Shown: positions 23,432 to 38,400 of the stretch, piece after piece | How positions within the stretch are numbered: position 1 is the stretch's first letter | How the letters are laid out: each line of letters begins with the position of its first letter | Assembly (NCBI RefSeq): GCF_018143015.1 | Contig: NC_054740.1 | Span: 38,752,180-38,816,179 of the forward strand | DNA from: Lytechinus variegatus | Lineage: Eukaryota > Echinodermata > Echinoidea > Temnopleuroida > Toxopneustidae | Direction of reading: 5' to 3' | DNA: 64,000 nt | The notes under the pieces: generated by a model | Databases searched by the model: none | Seen by the model: only the letters and a program-made list of their open reading frames with translations | What the model was told of the DNA's origin: nothing | Program-made: the position numbers and the translations under genes

Positions 23432-26400
23432 CTGGAGAAGCAAAAGCAGGTATTTATTTGTTAAGCCAGGCGTAAACTGCACATTCCATTGCGATCAATA
23501 AAATTGCAATAGCACTCGATATGAAAATTCCAACCCATAAAATCTTTACGATCAAAGTTCTTGGGCGGTATTCTGAGGTCATTTTATCTTTAAAAAATTT
23601 TATTTTTACATCTTAAAATGAAATTGATATTCTGACATTACAGTTTATCTCTCAGATAAAATTAAAATTTTTATTTACGTATAAATTTCATATTGCGTAT
23701 CTATGATGATACGCATGAGAACAGTGCCTGCGTAGACAGGCCCATCATGTATCTGGATGTTGCAACGTGGATAATGTGCTTGTGCACATGTTACTTTGAA
23801 GAAAAAATAAAATAAACTTAAAAGAGGGTAGGGGCTATTTTATCTCCGCAATGTTGATTTCATCAATATTTCTAGGTGAATTAACTCCAAACATTGGCAT
23901 GAAAATGAAGAAAAATTATATATTTATTGAGAACAACATCTTAACATTATTCCTGTACAATCAGGAAGTATTTCATAAGACTTTTCTTGACTAATTGTCT
24001 TTGAAATGATGCTTGAAAAGATGGGATATAGACTTTGAAAAAAGATGAGAGTATTGTCATTTTTGTTAAAAAGAAATCTCTGTAAAGACGCGCAAGCATA
24101 TAGTGCGAGCGTATTTGAAGTCAATAAATTGGCGCAATCTCACTCCTTTGCCACACCTCCTGGCAGAATTGATTTCCATTGGTTGAGTGCAATGAAATAG
24201 CTATAAAAGCATGTTTCTAATTGGACATTGATTAAAAAATAGGTGTGTCTTACAGAGATAAAATGAAGATAAAATTGCTCTCAGAATACCAATTTGGAGA
24301 GATTTTAAGGGTATCTTATCTCACTGATTTTAACAGAGATAAAATATTTTATTTTATCTGAGATAAAATGGATCTCAGAATACCACTCCAGAATAATTTA
24401 TGAATACTGAAATCAAAATTCCAGTACAGTTCAAGGCTCCCTGTAAGAATTAAAACAAATTCACCCCTGAATTCCTTGCCACCAGCATATAAAATCTTTA
24501 CGATCAAAGTTCTAAATAATCTATTAATACCAAAATCAAAATTCCAGTGTAGCTTCCCTCTAAGAATTAAAACAAAGTCAATTCCAAATTTGCTGCCACT
24601 AAAAGAAAATGTGGACTTAATTCTGACCACAAGGCTTGCAAAGCAGAATTTTTATTTTATTATTCTAAAAAGCATTGTGCCAAACTGAAAGTAGAATAAG
24701 TTTACTTCTTGGAATATTCAGATTTAATGAAAAGTGCTCTGCTTAGTTTTGGATAGTGTAGTGCGAGGCAGGCTTTAGTGGTATTGTGGCAGTAAAGGTT
24801 TGGGGATAGCTTTATACCTACTTGGTCTGCAAACAATTGGTCTACATCTAAGAGAGTCTAACACTACATATGCTAAATCCAATCAATCTACCAACAAGTT
24901 GGTCTAATTGCCACTTGATTAAACTATCACTTGGTCTAACTGTCCTCTAGTCTAATATCCGTTTACTCCGTAATACTCCATTTACCTGCTTTTTTGTACT
25001 TTGTCTAATGAAAATTTGGTTCATAACAGTTTATCTTATACAGACTGAGTGTTTTTTAGACCAAGTGGGTTATGGATAAAAGAGGTAGAGTAGCCTAAAT
25101 GTGGACTAGACTTCATGGTAGATGCACTAGGAGACAAAAGGGGGCAGTAGATAAACTGGTTGTAGAACCAAATGGAATATTGCTTAGGAATATTGGCAGT
25201 TTACCAAGAAGAGCCTTTACGAATTTGTGAAATAGCCCTTAGGCTCTTTATACATAATGTGCTTGATTTTTATCACAATTGTCATCTGCATAATTCATTT
25301 TAAGCTGATTAAACCATTTCTGAACAAACTTTTGCTCAAATAAATGTCACAAGTGTTTGAATTTTGAATTTCTATTCCAGGGGCCCATAACACAAAGCTT
25401 AGCAATGATCGTACGTACAGCATTTTTCTACGATTGATTCCACTGACTACAATGTACAATGAATGGTGAAAATCAAGCGTACGATTGATTGCTAACCATT
25501 GTGTTACGGGAGCAAGGTGACAAAGTAATTACATATCCAAAGTGTAAACTCTATAACCACTGCATCTTAGCTTCAATCTTAACTTCTGAAACTGGGGTAT
25601 TGCTCTTCATACCATTGGTAATCCGCATCCTGTAGTCCCAGGTGTTGTATTCTCTGCTGGAGCACATTGTGACGTTCCTCCCTCAAGCTACCACCAATCA
25701 ACTCTCCTACTCTCGGTACCAACAGATCAACAGCCGCTGCCTAGGGTAAAATATAAACCATTATCAAGTTAAAGATAGATTCATATAAAACAAAATCTTA
25801 TCATTTAGATCACATACTACCAATTTGCATTGCTAGTGCAATCAGCCGCCGAGATCTCAAGGGGGAGGGGGTGAATAATTCCTCCCCAACCCCAAAGAAG
25901 CCCCAAAAGACAGGCCTGGTTACGGTTAGAATACCAGGCATTGCAGGTGCAGATCAAGAATCAGACTGTTATGGAGTGTGAATTGTCATGACAGCGCTGT
26001 TATCAGCCATTGTTGCAAAGGGGGTGCTATCATTTGCATACCGACCGGGACGTGCATGTTACTGTTTTGTGAAATTAAGCAAAATTCAAAAAGTTCAATA
26101 ACTTCTTATTTTACATCCGATTTTGATGAAATTTTCAGTATTATGCTTGTTGGATTTTTCTCTTTTTATTTAAATCAACTTTTTGTTGGGGTGGACTTGT
26201 CCTTTAACTTACGAGCAGCTTTATGAAACACCCATCAGGGAAATTTTATCAAAATTGGATGCAAATAAAGCAAATTATATTTTATAATTTCACTTATTTT
26301 GCACAAAACAGTGAAATGCAAATTGGTGAATGAATGATAGTGCCCATTCACTTTTCTTTGATATTTCATTTTAAACCCTATCTTAACTGGGCTATTTCAG

Positions 26401-29400
26401 ACCAACATAATATACGGGGGGGGGGGGGGTTCAATTTAACCCCCCGCCAATCTCAGCCGTTAATTGTGCGATCACCGCAAAAATTTGCAGGTGCATAGAG
26501 CCAGATGTAAACTACAGTAAAAACTATAGTATAATTTTCAAAAAATTAATTGCTTACATTAATAAGCACATGAAATTTGCCCTAATTTTGGGGGTTTTTT
26601 GCATGTTTTTGCCTTTAACTCAATTTTTGGTGAACATATATATATTTTTACATTTTTAACCAAAAAAAAAAAATTGGCGAAATATAATTAATTTCCTATG
26701 TATCTCATTGTTTTTTAATTCTTTTTGATATGTATTTCTTTATTTTTTTCAAACGTTTTTTTTTTTATTGCTCTTTCAATGAACTTTACATTATCAGGAA
26801 ACTTTTGTGATCATAAATAACATAACATAAATCTATCTAAACCAACAAAAGTAAAAATAATCATTCATTTATGATTTTTGGTTGAAAAACACAATTTGCA
26901 TTGATTTTGTAAATGTAATCACGTTTTTGAACAATTTTGGGAACGTCATGCATTTACAAAATATTGTGATATTTCGGAACCGTGTACCCGGGCATTGCAA
27001 ATTTAGTCTTAAAAGATGCGCAAGACTTGGAAGTAAAAAATTGCAAGGCGGCGTAGTGGCAAAATTTGTAGAGGAGTCAAATCGACCCCCCCCCCTAGTT
27101 TGATAAGGGTTAAATTATACATTATTAATTTTTTGCGGATTTGACAAGAGATAGACTTTTCATCAAATCACAATAGATAATGACAATTCCACACATTCAA
27201 GGAAAAGTCAATTACTAGTATTGTTTCACATAATAATGTGGAGAAAATTGAGATATTTCATATTTTGCATAATACATAAGAAACTGATGAAATGAGCATT
27301 GTCATTAGTTCCCTCATTTGCATACTGACCAGGATGAGCATACCGCTGTTTTTGTTTTTAATTTATTCCATCAAATTTTTTAATGAATATTCAGCCAAAC
27401 TTTTTGTTGGGGTGGACTAGATAGAACTTTAAATTTGTCTTTTTTAAAAATGAATTTAAATCATTCGATTTTAGTTATGTGTTCTTGAAATATGTCAAAC
27501 CAGCTACTCAACTGTTTTGTTATCACTATTCATCCTTGCATAGAAAGGTTTGATATCCTTGGGGTAGTCTACTACAAAGACAGGGATGTTCCCACAGTGA
27601 CAAACCAAGAAGGCCTCGTGTTCAGACTGCAGGTCAATGCCCCACTGTGAAGAATAAAGCAAAAAGCATAAATGAAAGAAAAACTGATTAATGCCTCTGC
27701 CCTTCTAAACTCTGAGATAAATGATTGCGCAAACCTGTTGAATTTTCGAGGAGTTTGATACAAGGAAACAAGAATACAATGATGAAAATAGATTAATGTC
27801 TCTAGCCTTCTAAAATCTGAGATAGATAATAGCACAGACCTGTTAAATTTTCAAAGATATTTGATACACAGATATGATGATGAAAATAAAGTAGAGATTA
27901 ATGTTTCTGCCATTTCAGCATGCCATGGAAACAGGCGTCAATTTGGCACATTGTGACAAACGCAGTAGATTAAGCATAATTTATACAGGAAATCTACATA
28001 AATCATGGGTTCAACCAATGTTTTTTCAAAACTACCTTTGTGAATTCGGGCCAATGCCTCTGGGCCAACCTGCAGTACAGTGGGCGGAGGCATAAAAATC
28101 AGATTCCAACAAATTAGATTTTCAGACAATGATTCAAGCTATATTTTACTTTATAACGAGTAGAAAACTAAAATATTCAATTAAAAGAAACAAAATACAC
28201 TAGTGAGTGGGTGACGTCATCAGTTCAGTCACTTTGTAGATACGTGAAATAGCGAAACTTTAAAATGTCATAGCTTTCGTATATTTTACATCAGATTTTA
28301 ATGAAATTTTCAGCATTAAACTTGCTTGATTTCTCTCTCATTTCATATAATTTTTTTTGGTTGGGTGGGCTTCCCAGAGATGGATGAAATGCCAATCGAC
28401 TTACTGATGGTGTGAATTCAAATTGATCTTTATGTCTGTCCAATATTGAGATGGCTTCTGTATACGAGAGTCTGTACAAAAAGAGCATAAAAGCAAAAAT
28501 GGGCCAAAATTGTGGCATTTCAGCATCACTCAATACTAATCATATATATTCATTGTTTGTAGGCTTTACAAATCGATTATTAAAAAGGCAATACATGTAC
28601 TGGAAATTTCAAAATTTTAATGTTTAATGAATTTATCAAGCAAAATAGTGTTTACCTCTGTAACACCGGCAAGATGTCCAAGCAGCATTGGGATATTTAT
28701 TTACATTTGGTCCCAGAAGTCATATTATGGCAATTATGTTGACCAAAACTTGAAGTAATATACACATTTATTTGTTAAGTCAGGTAGCTAAATACCATAG
28801 GTTTCCTAGTTCTCTCTATAGAAGAAATTTAAAAAAATGAAAATTTGTCACTATGCTTCTCAGTGTCCACCAAAACGAGTATAACTATATTTTAATCAAA
28901 TAATCTCTCACCAAGTGTACAGTTGTGCTCAAAAGATAGTGACCCCTGTGAGTTGAATGAAGACAACAACACTACCATGTTTGCCAAGCCCAGAGAAACA
29001 CACTTTATTGAAAGTAGTATCTCATCACCTGACTTCACAATTAAATATCTAAAACTTGGAAGAATTCCAAAATTTTATACGCTCATTTTCTTGAGTGGTT
29101 CTCTAACTTTTGAGCACCACTGTATATATTGTGTGATGAAAAGTGGAACAAATAAATTCAATTCAATCTAAACTGCTTCATACTTACGTTGTAAATGGTT
29201 TCTGCAATGCAGTTTGTACTTCTTCCTGTATTAAAAAAATGAAAAGGAGAATAATAGCCCTACTGGGAATCTTAAACAATAACAATAATTATGAAAAATA
29301 ATAATAATAACATACTGGTATTCCAGTCATCTTGTAATTCTTTGTAAATTTCCTATTCCCCACTAAAAGCAGGAATTCAAAAGACAATGTCACATGTTAT

Positions 29401-32400
29401 GGGGCATTCTTTTCATGTTACAGAGTTTAGCATGAAATATTGATGGGGGAAAGGCTAACTTGCCCCCTCCCAGCTATGTAGGCTTCATCATAAATACATT
29501 GATATTGACCTAAAAAATTAGAAGGAAATTCCAGATGATTTCATACATGATCTCAATATCTAGCCATTGCATACCAGAACTGGGGTCCGTTTCATTGAAC
29601 TTATCATAACGAATTTACAATAAAAAGTTAAAAGCTACTGAAATTCATCAATCTGATTGGCTGATAGTAAACTTTTTATAGAAACTGTGCATTTGTTATT
29701 AAAACGAGTCCTTACGAAACAGGACCCCATATGGTCCCTGTACACTGTGATTGGAATGACATTTCACTAGTGTTTCCACAGATCGAAAACAAAATTTACC
29801 CAAACTGACTCATGAACTTCCTGAAATTCATAGACATTTCCTGGAATTTTCAAATTTGATTTTTAATGAAAATCAGGCATTAACAAAGCGCACCTAAACT
29901 TGGTCCAAGCAACCAAAATCAAAGAATTCAACCTTTTTTGTTGAATGCACTTTACAAAATGCGAGCGGCCTGGCGAGCGCGAACAGAAAATTTTGAGCTA
30001 CGTACATGTATAAGGCAAACAATTCTTTAAATATAACATTAATATTGAAAGTTGCTATATTTAATTGCAATTTTCTGATTTCCAGGAATTTCCTGGAATT
30101 TTTTCATTTCACGAAAATAACCTGAAAATGATCCAGATTTCCTGGAATTGTGGAAGTTTCCTTCTAAGTGGAAATTCTGTCTTTCACTGAATCAAAATCC
30201 AACTCACCGCATGTTTTGTTCCTTCGTTGATTCTGTCCCCAATAAATTGGACATCCTCTGAGCTCTTTGTGTAGACGGTATTTGCAACTGATTTCACAAA
30301 GTCTTCCATGACCTGAAACATCAATGTTCATAAGATAATGAAGCAATGGGGCCTATTGAGAGTAAAACAGGTTGTGAGAATAAGTAGATTTTCATGGACT
30401 GACATGGGCCACAAAAAAAATAACCCACAAGCTCAAGATGGATACAAGCTTTCAAGTTGGTGATACAACATTAGCTCCTGCGACATTTGCTACGGTCTTA
30501 ATATCCAAGAGGGAATAGGGTTAGTGTTGAGATTATCATAGACTTTTTGGTTCAGAACAAGGTAATGATTCTGTAGGGTTTGTTCAATTTTGCAGATTTT
30601 TCAATCGGAGCAAATGTCATGGAACCTTCCAGTTGCTGGCGGCAACTCAACAGGAAATCAAAGCTACAAATCCTTTGAAAAGCTGACAATTTTCTTAAGA
30701 TTATGAGAAATTGTTTTTACATGTAACATCTCTTTTCAATTTTTAAGCTTGTGACCTTGTTTTAACCAAATCTAGTACGGGTATTTTGGGAGATCATAGG
30801 GTCGGGAGGGGGGGGGAGTTCTGCGATATCAGATCAATTTCTTATGTAATACATTTTTTGTGGCAATTTGTTATGTATTTCTTTGCTTTTTGGACCTTTC
30901 GTTTTTCATTGTTTTTTACTGAACTTTGTCGGGAACTCTTTTGAGATCATGAACAGCATTCAATTCAATTCATGAAATAAATCCATTTACATGTAGACCA
31001 GCCAAAAGTAATCATACATTTATGATTTTTTATTGAAAACACATGTACAATTTGCATTGACTTTGTACACGAAATCACGTTTTTACGTAATTTTGGAACC
31101 GCATTTTCACTGACAACTTCTATAAGCCACTGAAATCCTTGCATCTGATTGGCTCAGAGCATATGAAATGGTGAAATTCAATCACTCTTTGCTACATGAA
31201 ATACTCTCATGAAGTCAAAAACACCCCCACTTTGTCTACTTTCCATTCAATCTCTTCCCACATGGTCTAATACTAGTTTGTCCACAATCAATTTGTCTAC
31301 TAACTTTTTTTTCTAATTGCCATTTAGCCCAATATACCACTTTGTCTAAGTTCCAATGCAGCTCCATGTATAGCCATTTTCCCTATCTGTTTTGCCTAAT
31401 ACTTAATCTATATCATACAATGAACTGTTTATGAACCCAATTTTAAATTGACAAAGTGCAAAATAATGAGTAACCAAAATGGAAATCTTAGGGTTCATAT
31501 TAGACCAAGTGTTTATGGGACAAAATGGTAATTAGACAAAATTGATGAAGAGACCAAGTAGTTTACTCATAATTCATTGTGGGGGCATCTTCGCCTAGTG
31601 GTTATGACTCTCGTCTCTCAATATGTGGGACGAAGGTTCCATTCCCAGCCACGGCTCATTTCCCTTCAGCAAGAAATTTACCCACATTAAGCTGCATTCA
31701 ACCAAGGTGAGGTAAATGGGTATCCGGAAGGAAGAAATTTTCTGAACGCTTGAGAACTTATATAGGCAGCGCAAGCTTAAGCTGAGGTAATAATAGTAGT
31801 GCTTCGCATCCTCAGGCTAAAAGTGCTTTATATATCCAGCTTTTATTATTAATTGTGTTAGACAATCTGAGAATTAGACCAAATTAGCAAGTAGACAAGG
31901 ATACAAACCTCAAGAATTGAGGAAAAAAAAGATAATTACCTTGGTGATATCTTGTAATGATTTAGTAAAAGCAAGCTCTCCTTCAACCATATAGAATTCT
32001 GCTAAGTGACGTCTTGTCCTCGAGTTCTCTGCCCGGAATGTTGGACCAAACGTGTAGGCCTTCGTATGAGAACTAAATGGAAAAGAAATACAAAACGAAA
32101 ATGAGAAACCTCTTGATGCAAAACGCACCTGAATATCATCACATTTCACGAAAGTCAAATGATAATGATACAGACGAGACTTCTTCATTTGCTTTATCAG
32201 GAGTGTCTAAGAGCCCTTAATATTAAATACTGCATTTTGGCCAGAGTTAAGCATCTGAGCAAATTTTATGCCCTTTTGAATTTCAAAGAAAAAGAAAGAT
32301 GAAATTAACCTTGGTTGAGTGCAGTTCAATAAATAAATTTCTCGTTGAAGGGCATACGGGCCATGGCTCAGATTTGAACCTGGTACGTACCTCTGAAAGA

Positions 32401-35400
32401 AAAACTAAAGTCAGAACCTAAACCACACCACCTCACAGAGATATACAATAGGGGTTGGAACCTACGATGTCATTGATGTCATTTAGCAAGGAATTCATCT
32501 GCATTTAAAGCTGGACTTTATTTTACGACCATTTTCTGTAATTGAGGTATCAAATTAAAGAGCAGATATTGAACTTTCTGAAAATGTGGTTTTCTTTTTG
32601 AAACCCAGATACAGCCCGCCAAGTACCTTTTTTGTATCCCCTCTTCAAATTGTTTTTGCTCACTAATGCGTGAATGAAAAACAATCTAAGTAATATCAGA
32701 TGAAAGAGGAGAATTCCAGTCCATATTGCATTTTATTTATTTATTTATTCATTCATTTGTTTGTTTATATATTCAATTATTTATCTATTTGTTTGATTTG
32801 TTTACCCAGGGTAACCCCTCAGTGGACTAAGCACTGTTTTTCTTGGGGCCCTGCATACAAGTAACAAATACATGTAGGGGAAGGCGGGGTAAGTTGTGAC
32901 AGTTTTTGCTTTTTGCATGTTAGAATTGATATGATTAATAATCTTGTCGAAATAAGTACCTTGCCTTGAAATTTAATTCTTCTGAAATATTTTCCACCTA
33001 TATATAACTTTCTATCCCCACACTGAAAGCCATCGTGACCTTTGAAAAAAACGATGTCAAATGGCTCAACTTGCCCCATATATGGGGTAAGTTTGAGCCA
33101 CCTTCTGGGGTAAGTTGAGCCACAAAAACTATGTACAAAATGTATGAGGGGAGAACCAACATGTCAATTTTTTGTTTAAAGTCTTTTCACTTGCTAATTC
33201 TCTGTAAATACTTACATCCTTTAAAAGGAAAAGAGCAGTCATGCAAATTTGCTCCTTTCAGCCAGCATTTCAATTGATTTTTAAGGTTTGTTTGTTTTTT
33301 AAGAAACATTACCATAGGAATTACCATGGCTCAACTTGCCCCATGCTGTTTGGCTCAACTTACCCCAGTCTGAACTTAGTGCGATAATTTTGTATCCACA
33401 CATTTATTTTGCATCCATCATATAAAAGACTATGACAAGAATGAAGATCCATACCTGGACTAATAATGTTGTTATCATGTCTTTATTATATTTAAAGACA
33501 TGTGTGTTTATAAAGCACTTATCTATTTCACACTCTTTTTTACTTTTTTGGCTGAAATTCATATTTTTCCCTCTAAAAAACTACTTTTTGTTTCAAAGTT
33601 GAAAACAATATGGTGGGGTTAGGGGTTATGCTATGGGTCATCAATACATGACACCACAACAATGTCTGACTCATTCATTATTGACCTGGGGCTGGTGGCT
33701 CAACTTGCCCCTATGCTCAACTTACCCCGCCTTCCCCTACATACATATAATAAATACAAACAATGAAAAAGTATCAAACAAGGAAGAAATACATGTGTGT
33801 ATGCAGAACAAAATCAACATATATACTGTGCATATGCAAATCCATATAAGTATATATTCCCTATGATCATTTGTCTATTGATCATTTTTGTGTTTACTTG
33901 ATTGCTCATCCCTGGAACCATTCATGAGATTAATCCAGCTATAGGTACATGTACCCATTCACCTCACCTGGGTCAACTCAAGTAACATTCTATCATTCAG
34001 TCTGAAAGGGTTTTATTTATAAAACAAATAATGCACAAGTTTGAATTTAAGTGAACCATACCATGCTACTGTTTCCAGCTGAAGTTGTCCAGACACTTGA
34101 AGGTATACAGGAGTTCCAAAGAAATCATCACTATCTTCCTTTGCATCATCTGAAGGCTTGATAAGGCAAGAAGAAAAAAACAATTTGCATGACAATACCT
34201 GTAAACCCTTAAAAATAGTAATACTTTCTTTTTACCTTCAGAATCTAAAATCAAATAAACCTCCTAGGTCCCACCAACTCATTCATTTGGAAGTGGAGTG
34301 TGCATTTTTACTTTCACAAGTACTTTTTTATATAAAAACAGCAAGTTTGCCCAGCTTGCTTGACTCCAGCTGCTACAGTCAGTGCATGTCTCATACAATA
34401 ATGTCCATTGCATGTGGATGCGCTGTGTTCACAGCATCCAGATCACACATGAAAAAATGGTGGAGACATTACATATATTCTTGTGTATCAGACTCGTTAC
34501 ATAACCCCAATGAATCTCCCAGTGCCTCACGAACACACGAACATAATATTGTACATGTATGAACACATGCACATATATGAGTTTGTTTCTAAATTGGAAG
34601 CTTAGTATATACATACATTGTAAATACATTTCACAACTCTGTTGAGTTCCCATTCCTTTTCTGTTTCTCAGGAAGTATAAAGTTTTAGTCACAAAATTTG
34701 CAAAAATAAAGCCCTATTAAATATTGAGCTTAAAACAACAGTTTGGATCAGGAGAGGGGCCCTCCTAGTTGATACCTCCTTCCCACTTTCGTGTGATCCA
34801 TTACAAATGGCACCATTGGCCTTTCATAACTGATCGTAATTTCGAACATTTAAATTTTTTTTGACAATCAATACAACTGCAATGACTGATCAGATACGAT
34901 CACTACGATTAAGCCCACCATTTCAAATGTGGCAGAATCGTGACAGTTGGCTCTACGCAAGTACTAGCCAACATAAGCAAATCTGATTTGAGAGCTGAAA
35001 TGGCCTTGAGAGAATTGGCTCTCGGAACCCACCTGGACTCGGAATAGATTCCCTCCTCCTTCGCAGTCACTCGAGCTCAGCACCGGAGTATGGACATTGA
35101 TGAATCCCTCGTCTTGGAAGAAATTGTGAACGGCAAGCGTCGCAGCACTCCGTACCCTTGTGAGGGCACCGTTGACGGGTGTCCTTGACCTCAGATGAGG
35201 GTACTGTCTCGTATACTCCAAGGGATGCCTTACTTTCGCCTTGAAGGGATATGCCTGGAAAGGAGAGATGAAGGCATTGGGGAGTCATGATATAATCTTG
35301 GTTAGAGTTGATTCACTGAAACTTTTGGTTGATGTTGCTGGTTATTCTGCCGAATGCAGGGGAGTGCTTCATCAACATTTCTGCCGGACAAGTTGTCAGA

Positions 35401-38400
35401 TCTAACAAGTCTCCATGACGTTGATTGGCTTAGAAGCAGTTTCTATGTTAACTGTCAGATAAAACAGAACTTGTCGAATAAAACATCCAACAAGTCATTT
35501 CATGAAACACTCCCCAGATCTTTCTATGTAAAATTGGCAGCAAAATAAAGTTTGACAATTCCTTCTTTCTTTTGACACATGATACAATATGAAATATTCA
35601 TGCATCGATGAACTACATGCAGTAGGCCCGTTTCGGGTACACGTGTACACGCACGGTCAAGTCAGTGCACGTGTACTAAATTCCATCACCGTGTACACGG
35701 TAGCATCTGCATAAACAAGCTCACAGCCTCACATTAAATCTTAGTTCTCAGACACTGCACATGTTTTAATTACTAATATGTCAACATATTTCAATTAATC
35801 CAGAGTGAGTTCACTTCCAAAATCGCCAATTTAATCCACATTCTTTCTGGAGACTCACGTTTTTGTACCACGAAATCGGCACGAAAAGGGTCTGCTCCGG
35901 TCTCAAAAGCTCGAAAGCGTTGCTCAATCACACTCAGTGTCAATTTGAGAATCACCAATTGCGATAGCGATCATCGCTACAACTTACGTGTTATACGCTC
36001 GCACACAAGCCTACAAACAAACGCTCTTCAAATTGGCAACATAATAATGAAAATTAATCGATAACTTCAGTTACACTTATTCTGCAGCGATCTGTGCATG
36101 CATGTACGGTACAGTATACAAAATGCGCATCCACCGAGCGTCGGCGATAGCTAGGGCCCTGCACTGATTTTCTTTTGCATTCTTTATTAATTTAATGCGC
36201 TGCTAATCCGAGTAAACTTTTAATTTGCACCAATTTTTGTGGATTGATACTTCAAACTTCTCAGGTAAGCTTTAAAACCGTGACTTAGGCTATATAGACC
36301 CCTTTTTATGACATATTGATGCGGGTCCGTGTCGACATGAAAACAGAACTTGCTCTCACAGTGTTTACAACGTGTACACGTGTACACGACCGAAAAACAC
36401 GCCGTGTACACGTGCATCAAAAATGGACTTTCGAAACGGGCCTAACATGAAGAAGAATATAAAGTTTTAGTGTCCTTCTGATTTGCATATAATTTGCGGT
36501 CCAGATTCTGGAGAATGCTAAAATCTTTCTTGAGAAAGAGATGGTTCATCATCTTACTTTTATGCTCTTTGTAAGAGTAATTACATCAAATTTTTGAATG
36601 AGAGTGACTAAGGACTTAATCATGAGGTTTTCATTTGCTTGCCTGACCATGCAGCCTACAACATGGCATCAAGTAATCCTGGTCATCATATGGAACGCAC
36701 AAGCCTGCAAGTTGCTCAGGCTTTCCAAGATCATTTGCTACATAGAAATGTACCATCAAGGTCTACCATATGGAAGAAAATTACGAAGTACCAACATGAG
36801 GCACATGCCTAAACCTCAACAAGGGACGCTATGGGAGACCCAGATCGGTGTGACCAGTGAATAACATCGCCTTGTTCTAGAGGAAGTCTCCATGCAAAAA
36901 TAAACAAGTATCATCCAAAAGAAATGTTCAGAGTTAGACTGACTAATTCATACTATTAGATAATCAGATTGGACATTCAATGGTTTCCATACAAGATGTG
37001 CATCTGACATCAACTATTAGAAGTATATATGCCCAGATAAAGCATCATGCATCGTGAACAACCACAACATACTATGTGCACCCAATTCTTCATCCACCTC
37101 CCTCCAATTACAGTGGAAGGTTTCCGTCTGGGAAGGGTTTTGTGGTAATGGATCATTGATAGGGCCATTTTTCTTTGATGGAAATCTTCAACATATCTTC
37201 ATCAATCATCATCATATGAAGAGATCGTTTCCAGGTTTTGATCAGCTCTTTGTTCGCCATAATGGGAGCGTCGAAAGAATCTGCTTGGCACAAGATGGAG
37301 CCCCTCCTTATCGAAGACTGATCGTCAGGGAGAGATGTCAGCAGCTCCCCAACAACAGAATCCTAGCACTGGGCCATGAAGCAGAATCGGCATCCAGGAG
37401 ACCCGACCTCAACCAGTGCGATTCTTTCCTTGGGGCTACCTATTAAAGAGCAAAGTGCACACCTCCCTGCCAAGGAACGTGGACGACCTACGCAACAGGA
37501 TCATCCGAGAGTGTGAAACATTCCGGCAAAAAGAACGCATGATCTGCCAGGCAGTATAAGAACTGAGACGATGGGCAAGGATATGTTAGGTCATTGAAAA
37601 ACAAGGTGAACATGGACACAGGGTCCATATTCTGAAGTCGGGTTTATTCAAACTCTGGTCTAAATTGCGGTTTAACTATGGATAGCCAAATGTAACATAA
37701 ATCTGTAAATGAGAATAGAGTGAAGTACCTGTCTATGCGCTGTGAAATAAGTTAATATGAAACATCGATTCCATTGTCTTATTCTTTTTTTTTCTTTAGT
37801 AAGTGAAACATGAATAGAAACTTATATACTTATTTGGACTTTACTATGACCACAAGGTCGACACAAAGCAAAATTACGATTTCATTATCCCTAACATTAT
37901 GCTAAACTTCAAATGAATACCTCTTGGAACTTTCTTATTCTTGCAAAATCCGATTTATTATTATTAAAAAATTGTGTTGCATCGGATCGCTTAGTGTGCG
38001 CTGGGCTTTATAAGAAACCTACCTCTGTATCACAGGAACCTGTTACTTGAATTGAAGATGCAAGCAGTTCTATTGGTTGACCTTTGGACTGACTCTTCAC
38101 AATTTGACCTTTGACCTCTACACCACTTCCAAATGTAAATTCACTGTATAAGGATATATAAGAGGGGTAAGGTTCAAATCATTACAAATTATGCAGTGTA
38201 ATTCTTTTTTTTTACAGGTAAACAATACCATACAGCTTTATTATTTACAAAAATAATTTAACACATTTAAGTTGAAAATAATCATACATATCTATGATTT
38301 TTGGTTGAAAAACACAATTTGCATTGACTTTGTACACCGAATCACGTTTTTTGAGCAATTTCGGGTCTGACATGCATTTACAAAATGTTGCGTAATTTCA

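Noticed and set aside
34158-34562. 134-codon plus-strand frame as a gene
   Set aside because: It overlaps NARS2 intron 4/exon 5 antisense, has no domain and no splice or start context.
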